Shown here one piece after another: positions 1 to 8,947 of a stretch of DNA of 64,000 bases. The DNA comes from Actinomycetes bacterium (GTDB lineage: Bacteria > Actinomycetota > Coriobacteriia > Coriobacteriales > Eggerthellaceae). Numbering within the stretch: position 1 is the first letter of the stretch; every line of letters starts with the position of its first letter. The stretch covers positions 62,001 to 126,000 of the forward strand of contig JAEXAI010000015.1 of the NCBI GenBank assembly GCA_023394615.1, given 5' to 3'. Position numbers and translations under genes: made by a program. Under the pieces are notes generated by a model that was not told where the DNA came from, searched no databases, and saw only the letters and a list, made by a program, of their open reading frames with translations.

Positions 1-664
1 AGGCGTGGGTGACTGGAAGCCGGGTTGGTTTACTCCCACGATGAAGCAGGAAATCTGGTCGACGGTTATGGAGTCGCATCATCCCGATCACGACGAATGG
101 TTCATTCCCTCTTGGAAAGAGCCGCCGCACGGTCCAAAAGACGGCGATCGCATCAAGGAGTACCCGCTTACCGCCACCACGGGCCGACGCATTCCAGTGT
201 ATTTCCATTCTGAGCACAGGCAGCTTCCGTGGTGTCGCGAGTTGTGGCCCGTGCCGCGTGTGGAAATCAATCCCAAGACTGCTGCCGAATACGATATCAA
301 GCAGGGCGATTGGGTATGGATTGAAACCGAATGGGGCAAGATTCGCGAGGTGGCCGACTTGTATTACGGCGTTGATGAAAGCGTCGTGAACCTAGAGCAT
401 ACCTGGTGGTATCCCGAGGTGCAGGATGCTGGTCACGGCTGGCAGTTCTCCACGGTCAACCAGCTTATTGATCATCATGCCCAAGACCCGCATTCCGGCA
501 GTTCCAATCTGCGTGCTTATCAGGTGAAAATCTATAAAGCCACAGCCGAGAACTCGCCGTACGGCAATCCATGCCCTTGTGACAGCAATGGCACCGAGAT
601 CATCCACACCTCCGATGACCCTCGTCTGAAGGAATGGCTACCGACATACGAAGGAAGGGAGTAG
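1..664 (+). CDS. Molybdopterin oxidoreductase catalytic (A) subunit, C-terminal part
   Basis: Only the last 220 or so codons are inside the window; the reading frame is open to the left edge (first full codon at base 2), so the start lies upstream. The visible part is the molybdopterin-dinucleotide-binding end of a DMSO-reductase-family enzyme. It matches the C-terminus of the large A subunit at 58123-61131: in the segment beginning NSPYGNPCPC and ending WLPTYE, 30 of 34 residues are identical. The conserved IKQGDWVWIE and GKIREVADL stretches are typical of this domain. The stop is 3 bases before the B subunit gene, so A, B and C form one operon. The substrate cannot be told from the fragment; catechol-dehydroxylase-like or other Eggerthellaceae Mo reductases are possible. 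Confidence 0.88.
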   Translation, partial: GVGDWKPGWFTPTMKQEIWSTVMESHHPDHDEWFIPSWKEPPHGPKDGDRIKEYPLTATTGRRIPVYFHSEHRQLPWCRELWPVPRVEINPKTAAEYDIKQGDWVWIETEWGKIREVADLYYGVDESVVNLEHTWWYPEVQDAGHGWQFSTVNQLIDHHAQDPHSGSSNLRAYQVKIYKATAENSPYGNPCPCDSNGTEIIHTSDDPRLKEWLPTYEGRE

Positions 665-667
665 ACG

Positions 668-1303
668 ATGACTCAGAAAGCAATCATCACCGACCTCAAT
701 CGGTGCGTGGGCTGCTTGGCTTGCTCGGTTGCATGCAAGGCGCTGAACAATGTGCCTATCGGCAACTACTGGAACAAAGTGGTCCGCGTGGGGCCTACCC
801 CGAACAAAGGCGGCAGTGGCACATGGCCCGATGTTTACATGTACTTCCTGCCGATTTCCTGCCAGCATTGCGAAAACCCCGAATGCGTGCAGGTGTGCCC
901 GACAGGTGCCAGTCACAAAACGGCTGACGGAACGGTGCAAATTGACAAGGAGAAATGCATCGGCTGTCAGTTCTGCGTTATGAGCTGCCCCTACGGCGTT
1001 CGCTATCTGAATGCCGAGGAGCGCGTGGTTGAAAAGTGCACCCTGTGCGAGCAGAAGCTGAACCAGGGCGAACTTCCGCAATGCGTTTCGCAATGCGGCG
1101 GCAATGCCCGTTGGGTGGGAGACATCGATGCCGGTTATGATTCGTTTGTGGGGTCGTTTGATTCTGCCAACGAACAGCGCAAGATGGTCGAGTTTCTCGA
1201 GGACTTCAAAGATTCAGACGTGTATCACTTGCCCGATGCCGGCAACAAGCCGTCGTTCGCATACATTCTACGCCGTCACGAGTGGCAGGGAGGTGGTCAA
1301 TAA
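668..1303 (+). CDS. Four-cluster ferredoxin (B) subunit of Mo oxidoreductase
   Basis: Electron-transfer subunit (211 aa) that would pass electrons between the membrane anchor and the Mo-cofactor subunit. Sixteen cysteines fall in four groups, enough for four [4Fe-4S] clusters: C13/16/19/23, C65/68/73/77, C97/100/103/107 and C124/127/139/143, the DmsB/PhsB/PsrB pattern. There is no signal peptide, which fits co-export with a Tat-carrying A subunit. It starts 3 bases after the A subunit stop and its TAA overlaps the ATG of the C subunit. It is paralogous to the B subunit at 61149-61775; both begin with an AIITDLNRCV segment and share VGPxPxK and CQHCENP stretches. Confidence 0.93.
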   Translation: MTQKAIITDLNRCVGCLACSVACKALNNVPIGNYWNKVVRVGPTPNKGGSGTWPDVYMYFLPISCQHCENPECVQVCPTGASHKTADGTVQIDKEKCIGCQFCVMSCPYGVRYLNAEERVVEKCTLCEQKLNQGELPQCVSQCGGNARWVGDIDAGYDSFVGSFDSANEQRKMVEFLEDFKDSDVYHLPDAGNKPSFAYILRRHEWQGGGQ

Positions 1304-2172
1304 TGGCAACGCAATGGCCTTTGGTTCTATTCACGTTTTTCATTTGTCTGTCGTGCGGCATCTTCGCCGTGTTGGCCTACCTTTCTCTTAAGGGCAAGGG
1401 GGAGGCTATACAGCTTCCCGGGTCTATTGCCGTTCTGGTCACGCTGGCCATCGGCGGCATCGCGGTATTCTTTCACTTGCAGCACTGGGAGCGAATCTTC
1501 AACGGCTTTGGCCATATCACCAGTGGCATCACCCACGAGCTGATTGGGTGCGTGGTCATCGGTGTACTTGTGGTTATCTGGATTGTCCTGCTGCGCACCA
1601 ACCGTCCTATTACGAAAGGGCTTGCGTGGGTGACTATCATCTGTGCTGCAGCAATGGTGGCTGTGACCGGGCATTCCTATATGATGCCATCGCGTCCTGC
1701 ATGGGGTATCGATCTGGTCGTGTACTACCTAGCTGAAGCGTGCTTGCTCGGCTCGGTAGGTGTGTGGGCCATCGCTGCTTGGAAAAAGGACGAGGATGCG
1801 ATTGCGATGAGCATCGACTTCACGTTCGTCAGCTCAATTCTTCAGTTGGTCGGTATCGCATTTTACGTCATTTGCACAGCGTTTTCGAAGGTAACGAATT
1901 ATGCTTATTATGCCGATCCCACCAGAATCACCACGACGCCAGTGCATGTGGACAGCCTGCTTGGTGAAATGGTGTCGGGTTCTGGTGCTGCGATGTTCTG
2001 GGTGAGCGTCGTACTTGCCATTGCCGCGCTGGTCTGCGCGATGATGGCCAAAAAGAACGCCGACAAGAAAGCCACGTTCATGATTGTGGTTGCTGCGGCG
2101 GCTCTGGTGGCGGGCATTACCTTCCGCGTACTGTTTTACAACCTGGGATATTCCCTGTTTATGCTCTACTAA
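1303..2172 (+). CDS. DmsC-family membrane anchor (C) subunit
   Basis: Integral membrane quinol-oxidising anchor of about 289 aa with roughly eight hydrophobic segments. The start was chosen at the ATG in TAATG (1303), with GGAGG at 1289-1293; an in-frame GTG 21 bases upstream lies inside the B gene and is less likely. The HLQHWERIFNGFGHITSGIT stretch near residues 55-75 is nearly the same in the third operon's anchor (HLHHWERIFNGFGHLTSGIT), which marks both as one DmsC subfamily. The last gene of this operon, it ends shortly before a long hairpin at 2192-2225. Confidence 0.9.
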   Translation: MATQWPLVLFTFFICLSCGIFAVLAYLSLKGKGEAIQLPGSIAVLVTLAIGGIAVFFHLQHWERIFNGFGHITSGITHELIGCVVIGVLVVIWIVLLRTNRPITKGLAWVTIICAAAMVAVTGHSYMMPSRPAWGIDLVVYYLAEACLLGSVGVWAIAAWKKDEDAIAMSIDFTFVSSILQLVGIAFYVICTAFSKVTNYAYYADPTRITTTPVHVDSLLGEMVSGSGAAMFWVSVVLAIAALVCAMMAKKNADKKATFMIVVAAAALVAGITFRVLFYNLGYSLFMLY

Positions 2173-2191
2173 ACACCAGGTTGGACAAGTT

Positions 2192-2225
2192 GGCGCCCTG
2201 ACATCGAAATCGATGTCAGGGCGCC
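2192..2225. terminator. Perfect long hairpin between convergent genes
   Basis: Two 16-base arms (GGCGCCCTGACATCGA and its exact complement) are separated by only AA. It lies between the end of the Mo-enzyme operon and the convergent phosphatase gene. There is no strong T run on either side, so intrinsic termination in either direction is inferred from position and stem strength rather than from a textbook U tract. Confidence 0.6.
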
Positions 2226-2245
2226 ACAGGATTCGCAGATGTCAT

Positions 2246-3016
2246 CTACTGCAAAAACAACGACTGCATCTGGTCGTCCTCGGCGATGCTCAGCCCGCAG
2301 ACGTCTTCGAAAAACGCAGGCAAACCGCCGTATTCCTTGTCGATTTCTTCCAGCATGGCGTCCAGATATCGAGGGTGTGCTTTCATGAGCGGCCCCATCT
2401 GATCGGCAAGCCCAGGCTGCTCGCCCTTGGCTGCGGCCTCGGCGCGGATGGCAGCCCGATGCGCCATCAACTCTTGGTTCGATTGCAGGTAATCATCCAC
2501 CACGGTGCTGTAGGGCACGCCCAACGAAAGCAGCACGATTGCCGCCACCACGCCGGTGCGATCTTTGCCGTTGGTGCAATGCCACAACACAGCATTGCCC
2601 CTAGAATCCAGAAGCGCACGGAAGATATCGCGCCACCTATCTGCCACGGATTGATCCACAAATTTGCGGTACATGCTAATCATATCAATCTCGTCGAAGG
2701 TGAATTCGCCGTTGAGTATCTCGCGTAAATTGCCGTTGTCCAGCGTGATGCTGAGTGCTTTAGGCGGCACAAGCGGTTCGTGCAGCGATTCGATTCCTAC
2801 GATGTGTGGTTCGGGTTGCGCATTGCGCTCGAAGGTGGCGCGCAAATCTATGGCGCAGCGAATGCGACATACGTCCACCAAATCGGCGGCCTCATGCGCG
2901 GTGATTTCGCACAGCGATGCGCCGCGATACAGGCGGCGGGTTTTCAGTACGCGTCCGTCGGCGGTGGTTATGCCGCCGAGGTCGCGGAAGTTCAGGATAT
3001 GGGGAAACTGGTCCAT
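2246..3016 (-). CDS. Tyrosine/dual-specificity protein phosphatase (Y_phosphatase3 family)
   Basis: A 256-aa cytoplasmic phosphatase. The N-terminal NFRDLGG segment (residues 9-15) and the P-loop C147-T-N-G-K-D-R153 followed by TG are the hallmarks of this bacterial tyrosine phosphatase family; C147 would be the nucleophile and R153 binds phosphate. No signal peptide or membrane segment is seen. It is a single gene, convergent with the Mo-enzyme operon and divergent from cysK. The substrate is unknown; phosphotyrosine proteins or phosphoinositides have been reported for relatives. Confidence 0.9.
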   Translation of the reverse strand: MDQFPHILNFRDLGGITTADGRVLKTRRLYRGASLCEITAHEAADLVDVCRIRCAIDLRATFERNAQPEPHIVGIESLHEPLVPPKALSITLDNGNLREILNGEFTFDEIDMISMYRKFVDQSVADRWRDIFRALLDSRGNAVLWHCTNGKDRTGVVAAIVLLSLGVPYSTVVDDYLQSNQELMAHRAAIRAEAAAKGEQPGLADQMGPLMKAHPRYLDAMLEEIDKEYGGLPAFFEDVCGLSIAEDDQMQSLFLQ

Positions 3017-3197
3017 ATGCCACTTTCAGATTGGGCGCCGTTAAGTCGCGCATTGTCATTTCAAAACTGTGTTTTCCGTCATCAAGTGTACGTTTATCTC
3101 GCACAAAGCGGGCCCGGGGGCGCAATTCGGTTTACGAGCGGTTATCATAAGGGGGCTGAATGAAGGCGGAGCGTGTTTCGAAAAGAGGTAAATCGCG

Positions 3198-4148
3198 ATG
3201 ACTGAAGACCAGGTAAGCCGGGCGATAGGATTGACGCCGCTTATATATTTGCATACTGTGTCGGATGAGATAGGTGCGAAAGTTTACATGAAATACGAGG
3301 CGGCCAATCCGGGTGCCTCCATAAAAGACCGAGCCGCTCGCTGCATGATAGACCATGCGGAATCAGCAGGGATTATACAGCCGCATAAAAGTACGCTAAT
3401 AGAGCCGACCAGCGGAAATACTGGCATCGGAATTGCGATGCTCGGGGCTGCGCGCGGTTATCGAGTGATTTTGACTATGCCCGAATCCATGAGCGTAGAG
3501 CGCCGGGTGCTCGCTGCGGCATACGGTGCCGAAGTGGTGTTAACTCCAGCGGCACAGGGCATGGCGGGAGCTGTGTCGAAGGCCGAGGAACTGGAGCGCG
3601 ACACTGAAGGTGGCTGGATTGTCGGGCAATTTACCAACCCCGACAACCCGCTTGCGCACGAGCAGACCACGGCCCCCGAAATCACCGCCGCGCTAGACCG
3701 CGACCCCGACTATATAGTGGCTGGAGCAGGTACGGGCGGCACCATCAGCGGATGCGCGCATTATTTTGCGAAGAAGGGCGCGCCTACGCGTTGCTTTGCC
3801 GCCGAACCTGCCGAAAGCCCCATTATCGGTCAGTACATGGCAGGCCAAGAACTAACCCCCGGGCCGCATGGCATACAGGGGATAGGTGCGAACTTCATCC
3901 CCAACACGCTGGATACCGGGGCGCTGGCAGGGGCGATACCGGTTCCCACGCAGGATGCTCTGGATGCCGCGCGCGCCTTGGCGAAAGAAGAAGGGCTTCT
4001 GGTTGGCATTTCCAGTGGCGCGAATATCGCGGCCGTTCGCACGTTGGTCGCGCAGCACCCTGAGGCAAAGGGCAAGACAATCGTCACCTTCGCGGTGGAC
4101 ACAGGCGAGCGCTATTTGAGCACCCCGCTGTTTTCCGGATTGGCGTAG
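3198..4148 (+). CDS. cysK: Cysteine synthase (O-acetylserine sulfhydrylase)
   Basis: PLP enzyme of 316 aa that makes cysteine from O-acetylserine and sulfide in the cytoplasm. The PLP lysine is K43 in the NPGASIKDR motif, the substrate loop TSGNTG is at 71-76, and the glycine-rich phosphate loop GAGTGGTISG is near 175-185. The usual GNTP start of the fold reads GLTP here. Length is normal for CysK/CysM. ATG start with AGAGG about 9 bases upstream. It is the first gene of a run towards tilS. CysK rather than cystathionine beta-synthase is favoured by the absence of a C-terminal CBS domain. Confidence 0.93.
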   Translation: MTEDQVSRAIGLTPLIYLHTVSDEIGAKVYMKYEAANPGASIKDRAARCMIDHAESAGIIQPHKSTLIEPTSGNTGIGIAMLGAARGYRVILTMPESMSVERRVLAAAYGAEVVLTPAAQGMAGAVSKAEELERDTEGGWIVGQFTNPDNPLAHEQTTAPEITAALDRDPDYIVAGAGTGGTISGCAHYFAKKGAPTRCFAAEPAESPIIGQYMAGQELTPGPHGIQGIGANFIPNTLDTGALAGAIPVPTQDALDAARALAKEEGLLVGISSGANIAAVRTLVAQHPEAKGKTIVTFAVDTGERYLSTPLFSGLA

Positions 4149-4163
4149 AAGGGAAGGGACAGC

Positions 4164-5297
4164 ATGTCCGAGCAGAATACCGACGTAATGGATCGCATTT
4201 CCGACACGGTGCGCGAGCGCAGGCTGGCAAATCACGAGACGCCGGTGCTTTTGATGGTTTCAGGCGGTTCTGATTCTACCGCTCTTGCTTATATTGCGGA
4301 TGAACTGCGCAAACGTCAGCTTACAGGTCCACTGGCAATGCTGCATGTAAACCATAAGCTGCGCGGCGAGGCGTCGGATGGTGATGCCGAATTCGTACGC
4401 GAGCTTGCAGAGGAGTTATCTATCCCGTTTTTCCTGTGCGAGATAGACGTTGCGAAAATCGCCTCGGACACGGGACAGAACACTGAGGCCGTCGCGCGGC
4501 AGGAACGTTATTCTGCAGCGCAAGAGGCATTAGAGAGTCTGTGTCTGCATACGCAAACACCTTTGAGTAGCGGGCGCATCTTTACCGCCCACACCCAAAA
4601 CGACCGTGTGGAGAGCTTTTATATGCGCTCGATTGTGGGGACGGGACCCGGTGGCTTTCGGGCCATGCGCTATCAAAACGGGCCGGTGTGCCGTCCGTGT
4701 TTGGATGTGGGCCGCGACGACTTGCGCGATTACTTGCGCCGTCGCGCGCTGGACGTAGACGCAGGTGAAGACGTGGCTTTGGTGCGCGATGCGGCGGGTG
4801 GATTGTGGCGCGAAGACGCCACCAACGCGCATACCGACCGTTTTCGATCTTATGTGCGCCACGAAATAGTGCCACGTGCCCAGGATCGCAATCCGCAGCT
4901 GCTAGACACGCTGTGCCGCACGATGAACTTGATTGCCGATGAAGACGAGATGCTCGACGTGCAGGCGCAGGGAATACTGGAAACAGACGTGATATGGCTG
5001 GATGAGGTCGATGTGACGGAGCCCGATTACTCGCAGGGCTGCCTCATTGTTCCGGGGTTTGCCCGACATCCGGTTCCGTTGCAACGCCGCGCAGCCGACA
5101 AGGCATTGCAGCTGATGCTAGGTCCGGACGCGCGTGTTGAATCGACATCAGTGGCGGCTGTGACAGGCGCATTCTCGTCGAAAGAGCCCATCAGCGGTTA
5201 TACGGGAAATATTCAAGGCGACATAGCATTATCGGCGAACAAGAACGGATTACGTATCGAGCCAATGAGCGCGTATCGCGCCCGGCGAAAGAAATAG
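4164..5297 (+). CDS. tilS: tRNA(Ile)-lysidine synthetase
   Basis: Adds lysine to C34 of the AUA-reading tRNA-Ile, using ATP; an essential cytoplasmic enzyme. The PP-loop SGGSDS lies at residues 33-38, followed by HVNHKLRGE, which is characteristic of TilS. At 377 aa it is shorter than the E. coli (about 430) and Bacillus proteins, so part of the C-terminal tRNA-binding region may be reduced. It sits upstream of maf, hpt and ftsH; the tilS-hpt-ftsH order is widely conserved, here with maf inserted. Confidence 0.92.
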   Translation: MSEQNTDVMDRISDTVRERRLANHETPVLLMVSGGSDSTALAYIADELRKRQLTGPLAMLHVNHKLRGEASDGDAEFVRELAEELSIPFFLCEIDVAKIASDTGQNTEAVARQERYSAAQEALESLCLHTQTPLSSGRIFTAHTQNDRVESFYMRSIVGTGPGGFRAMRYQNGPVCRPCLDVGRDDLRDYLRRRALDVDAGEDVALVRDAAGGLWREDATNAHTDRFRSYVRHEIVPRAQDRNPQLLDTLCRTMNLIADEDEMLDVQAQGILETDVIWLDEVDVTEPDYSQGCLIVPGFARHPVPLQRRAADKALQLMLGPDARVESTSVAAVTGAFSSKEPISGYTGNIQGDIALSANKNGLRIEPMSAYRARRKK

Positions 5298-5339
5298 CGG
5301 GAGAGCGCACAAGGCGTGGAAAACGATGAAAGAGGGCGC

Positions 5340-5963
5340 ATGGCGCAGGAAATAGATATTGTACTGGCGTCGGAGAGCCCCCGTCGCAAGCAGTTGCTCG
5401 AAGATGCGGGAGTCGTTTTTCACGCGATTCCGTCGGAAGCTGACGAGACGCTGACAGAAGAGCAGCGTGGCGACCCCGAGCAGGCAGCACAGGAACTGGC
5501 CAAGCGCAAGGCTGGTTTCATCGTGCAGCAGATATTGGCGGGCGAGCCTCCGGCAAAGCCCACCGCGGTCATTGGCGCTGACACAATGGTGGTGCTAGAT
5601 GGTCGGATATTTGGCAAGCCGCACAACGTTTCCGAGGCCAAAGGCATGCTGCGCAAACTTTCCGGCAACACCCATCAGGTAATCACGGGGGTGTCCGTGT
5701 GGGTGGTGGCGCCCGCTGCCGATGGCAAGGTGTCCATGGGCAGTAAGACGTTCGCCGATGTGAGCCACGTGACTTTCAAGCAGCTCGATGATGCCCGAAT
5801 AGAGGAATACCTGCGCTTGGGCGAAAGCTTCGACAAGGCTGGTGCGTATGCCATACAAGGTGCGGGCGCTCAGCTGATAGAAGGCTACGAGGGCGATTAC
5901 GACAATATTGTCGGCCTGCCGGTTGTTCGCTTGCTGCGTGAATTCCCCGACCTTGCTAGCTAG
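5340..5963 (+). CDS. maf: Maf-family nucleotide pyrophosphatase
   Basis: House-cleaning nucleoside triphosphate pyrophosphatase (Maf/YhdE type) acting on dTTP/UTP or modified nucleotides; also linked to septum control in some bacteria. The N-terminal LASESPRR motif, the GADTMVVLDG segment near residue 75 and SFDKAGAYAIQG near the C-terminus are family signatures. The ATG at 5340 was preferred because family members reach SPRR within about 14 residues and an AGAGGG lies just upstream; an in-frame GTG at 5316 would add eight residues. Length 207 aa is normal. Confidence 0.93.
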   Translation: MAQEIDIVLASESPRRKQLLEDAGVVFHAIPSEADETLTEEQRGDPEQAAQELAKRKAGFIVQQILAGEPPAKPTAVIGADTMVVLDGRIFGKPHNVSEAKGMLRKLSGNTHQVITGVSVWVVAPAADGKVSMGSKTFADVSHVTFKQLDDARIEEYLRLGESFDKAGAYAIQGAGAQLIEGYEGDYDNIVGLPVVRLLREFPDLAS

Positions 5964-6130
5964 ACGTTTCCCCTGCACGTGTAAATACCGTGCGAAAGCA
6001 TGCAACGTTACCGGATTGTGGAAAAAATATCGGAGTGTTTTGCTAAACTCAGGGACTACGACAACAAGTGCTTTCGTGCATGCCTGTGCTTTTGGGCTAT
6101 GGGCTGGCGAAACGCTGAAAAGAGGTATTT

Positions 6131-6676
6131 TTGAACTCGATGGATAACGATATCGCACGAGTCCTTTTTACCGAAGAGGACCTGCGTAAGCGCGTACACG
6201 ACATGGGAGTCCAGATTACGGATGATCATCCGGACGATAGCTTGGTGGTCATTTCGGTGCTGCGCGGTGCGGCGATATTCATGGGCGATTTGGTTCGTGA
6301 AATTGACCTGCCGGTGGAAATGGACTACATGGCCATATCCTCGTATGGCAACGGAGCGAAAAGCTCGGGGGTTGTTCGCATCTTGAAAGACCTCACGTCT
6401 CCTATCAAAGACCGTCACGTGTTAATCGCTGAGGATATTCTGGATAGCGGTCTGACACTGAAGTACTTGATAAAAAACTTGTCTGCTCGGCATCCGGCTT
6501 CTATAGAAGTTGCGACGCTGCTGCGTAAGAAAACGCTTCAGCAGGCTAAGATTGATTGTCGCTACATTGGTTTTGAATGCCCCGATGAATTCATCGTAGG
6601 CTATGGGTTGGATTATTCTGAGCGCTATCGCAACCTCCCCTACATCGGCATACTGAAACCGGAGATTTACAAGTAG
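6131..6676 (+). CDS. hpt: Hypoxanthine phosphoribosyltransferase
   Basis: Purine-salvage enzyme (181 aa) converting hypoxanthine or guanine and PRPP to IMP or GMP. The PRPP-binding motif is VLIAEDILDSGLTL (about residues 97-110), and the ISVLRGAAIFMGDL segment is typical of bacterial HPRT. A TTG start is chosen because AGAGG at 6121-6125 is 5 bases from the TTG but 14 from the first ATG (6140). The 167-base gap from maf probably carries its own promoter. It precedes ftsH, as in many Gram-positive genomes. Confidence 0.94.
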   Translation: MNSMDNDIARVLFTEEDLRKRVHDMGVQITDDHPDDSLVVISVLRGAAIFMGDLVREIDLPVEMDYMAISSYGNGAKSSGVVRILKDLTSPIKDRHVLIAEDILDSGLTLKYLIKNLSARHPASIEVATLLRKKTLQQAKIDCRYIGFECPDEFIVGYGLDYSERYRNLPYIGILKPEIYK

Positions 6677-6748
6677 TGCGCACGGCTTGCTTTCACACAC
6701 ATGAGAATGCTCGACAACACAGTCGAGCGATAGGAAGATTTTAACACT

Positions 6749-8947
6749 ATGGCACAACAGCAGAAACCGCCGACTCCGCCGAATTCCCGGACGACTATCG
6801 TCTGGACCATCTGCATGGCCCTCATTTTCTTTTTTTTGGCTGCGCAGCTTATGGGATACGGTACTTCAAATGAGCAGCAGAAAACAGATACGCTGATCAC
6901 ATCTGATTTCATATCCGCTGTGAACGAGGATCGTGTGACCACGGTCACCTACGATGCGGCGAACGACAAGGTAACAGGCAAATACTACCCGGCAGAAACC
7001 GCCGGTTCTTCGGCTTCGGAGGCTTTCAATACGGCATTCGACGCACTGAATAGCAGCTTGAGCACGATGAAGACCAGCGACGGAGCGACTATCAGCAGCG
7101 GGGTCAAAAGCGAGTCTCTTGAATCTGCGCATTTGGGCGAAGAGCGCCAGTTCTCCGCCACGTGGGTGGGACAAGATACATTGGGCACGTTGATGTCAAA
7201 ACATCCCGGCATCCAATACGAGGTAAAGCTGGAATCGTCTTTCTTGTCGGGCCTGCTATCGTATCTGCCGATGATCTTGCTGATGGGCTTCTTCATCTTC
7301 ATGTTCTATCAGATGTCGAAGGCGAACAGCTCTCAGATGTCCTTTGGCAAGACGAAGGCGAAGATGGCTACCGAGGAGCGTCCGGACGTGCATTTTTCCG
7401 ATGTGGCAGGCGTTGACGAGGCCGTTGAGGAAATGCAGGAGGTCAAAGACTTTCTGGCCAATCCCAAAAAGTATCAGGAAATCGGCGCGAAGATTCCGCG
7501 CGGCTGCCTGCTTGTCGGACCTCCGGGCACAGGCAAAACGCTGCTGGCTCGTGCCGTGGCTGGCGAGGCGGGCGTGCCGTTTTTCAGCATATCGGGTTCC
7601 GACTTCGTTGAAATGTTTGTAGGCGTGGGTGCGTCCCGCGTGCGCGACTTGTTCAAGCAGGCCAAAGAAGCATCTCCTGCCATCATATTCATCGACGAGA
7701 TTGATGCAGTCGGTCGCCAGCGTGGTACCGGCCTTGGTGGCGGTCACGATGAACGCGAACAGACTTTGAACCAGTTGCTGGTTGAAATGGACGGCTTCGA
7801 GTCGACGGATTCCGTGGTGTTGATTGCAGCTACGAACCGCTCCGATGTGTTGGACCCGGCTCTGCTGCGTCCCGGTCGTTTCGACCGCCAGATTGTAGTG
7901 GACGTGCCTGATGTCAGGGGACGCGAGAAGATTCTGCAGGTGCATGCGGCGAACAAGCCCATCGCGCAGGACGTCGACCTGGACAAGATTGCAGCCCTGA
8001 CGCCCGGTTTCACCGGTGCTGATTTGGCGAACCTCTTAAACGAATCCGCGCTTTTGACGGCGCGCCGTGGCAAGAAAGTCATTTCTATGCAGGAAGTGAC
8101 TGAGAGCATGGAGCGCGTCATCGCTGGTCCTGAGCGTAAGGGCCGTGTCATCGACGACGTGACGAAGCGTACCATCGCCTACCACGAAAGCGGACATGCC
8201 TTGGTGGGACACTTGCTGCCGCATGCCGACCCGGTGCACAAGATCAGCATCATCAGCCGTGGCCGTGCGTTGGGCTATACGCTTTCCATTCCTAAAGAAG
8301 ATCGTGTGCTGAACAGCCGCAACGAGATGCTCGACGAGCTCGTCGTATTCATGGGCGGGCGCGTCTCAGAAGAGTTGTTCTGCGGCGACATCACCACAGG
8401 TGCCAGCAACGACCTGGAACGTGCGACGAAGATGGCGCGTGCTATGGTGACGCAGTTCGGCATGAGCACGGAACTGGGCACTCAGATTTTCGGACAGCCC
8501 AACCACGAAGTGTTCCTAGGTCGCGATTATGGCAACACGCAGGACTATTCCGAGGAGACCGCCAAGCGTATTGATGACGAGGTTGCGCGCATCATGAAGC
8601 AGGCGCACGATCGTGCCGTAGACATATTGGGTGCGCACAAAGAGCAAATCGACCTGATGGCCAGTGTGTTGTTGGAACGCGAGACCGTCGATGGCGAAGC
8701 GTGCCAGGCCTTGCTGAACAACACATGGAACGAGTATGTGGCCCACGAGCAGAGCGAAGAGGGCCGCAAGGAACGCGAAAAAGCTGCGACGACGGTAGTG
8801 GAAAAGCCAGAAGAGCCCGAGGATTCCTCTGTGCCCGCAGTCGAGGCTGCCACCGAACAGCCGCCTGAACAACCGATTCCGCCAGCAGCTCAACCGCCCG
8901 TTGATCCCGCCGCGCCTTCTCAGAGTGACGGCCGGAAAGGTGACTAG
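6749..8947 (+). CDS. ftsH: ATP-dependent membrane zinc metalloprotease FtsH
   Basis: Membrane-anchored AAA+ protease (732 aa) that degrades misfolded and regulatory proteins. It has a transmembrane helix near residues 13-35, an extracytoplasmic domain, a second helix near 168-188, the AAA module with Walker A GPPGTGKT (257-264) and Walker B IIFIDEIDAVG, and the zinc motif HESGH at 479-483 (usually HEAGH). The last 80 or so residues are a Glu/Pro/Ala-rich tail, longer than in E. coli FtsH (about 645 aa). The next gene starts directly after the stop codon. Confidence 0.96.
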   Translation: MAQQQKPPTPPNSRTTIVWTICMALIFFFLAAQLMGYGTSNEQQKTDTLITSDFISAVNEDRVTTVTYDAANDKVTGKYYPAETAGSSASEAFNTAFDALNSSLSTMKTSDGATISSGVKSESLESAHLGEERQFSATWVGQDTLGTLMSKHPGIQYEVKLESSFLSGLLSYLPMILLMGFFIFMFYQMSKANSSQMSFGKTKAKMATEERPDVHFSDVAGVDEAVEEMQEVKDFLANPKKYQEIGAKIPRGCLLVGPPGTGKTLLARAVAGEAGVPFFSISGSDFVEMFVGVGASRVRDLFKQAKEASPAIIFIDEIDAVGRQRGTGLGGGHDEREQTLNQLLVEMDGFESTDSVVLIAATNRSDVLDPALLRPGRFDRQIVVDVPDVRGREKILQVHAANKPIAQDVDLDKIAALTPGFTGADLANLLNESALLTARRGKKVISMQEVTESMERVIAGPERKGRVIDDVTKRTIAYHESGHALVGHLLPHADPVHKISIISRGRALGYTLSIPKEDRVLNSRNEMLDELVVFMGGRVSEELFCGDITTGASNDLERATKMARAMVTQFGMSTELGTQIFGQPNHEVFLGRDYGNTQDYSEETAKRIDDEVARIMKQAHDRAVDILGAHKEQIDLMASVLLERETVDGEACQALLNNTWNEYVAHEQSEEGRKEREKAATTVVEKPEEPEDSSVPAVEAATEQPPEQPIPPAAQPPVDPAAPSQSDGRKGD

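Noticed and set aside
2084..2728. A 214-codon plus-strand frame across the operon end
   Set aside because: It runs antisense to the phosphatase gene, which has the CX5R active site, and through the 2192 hairpin.
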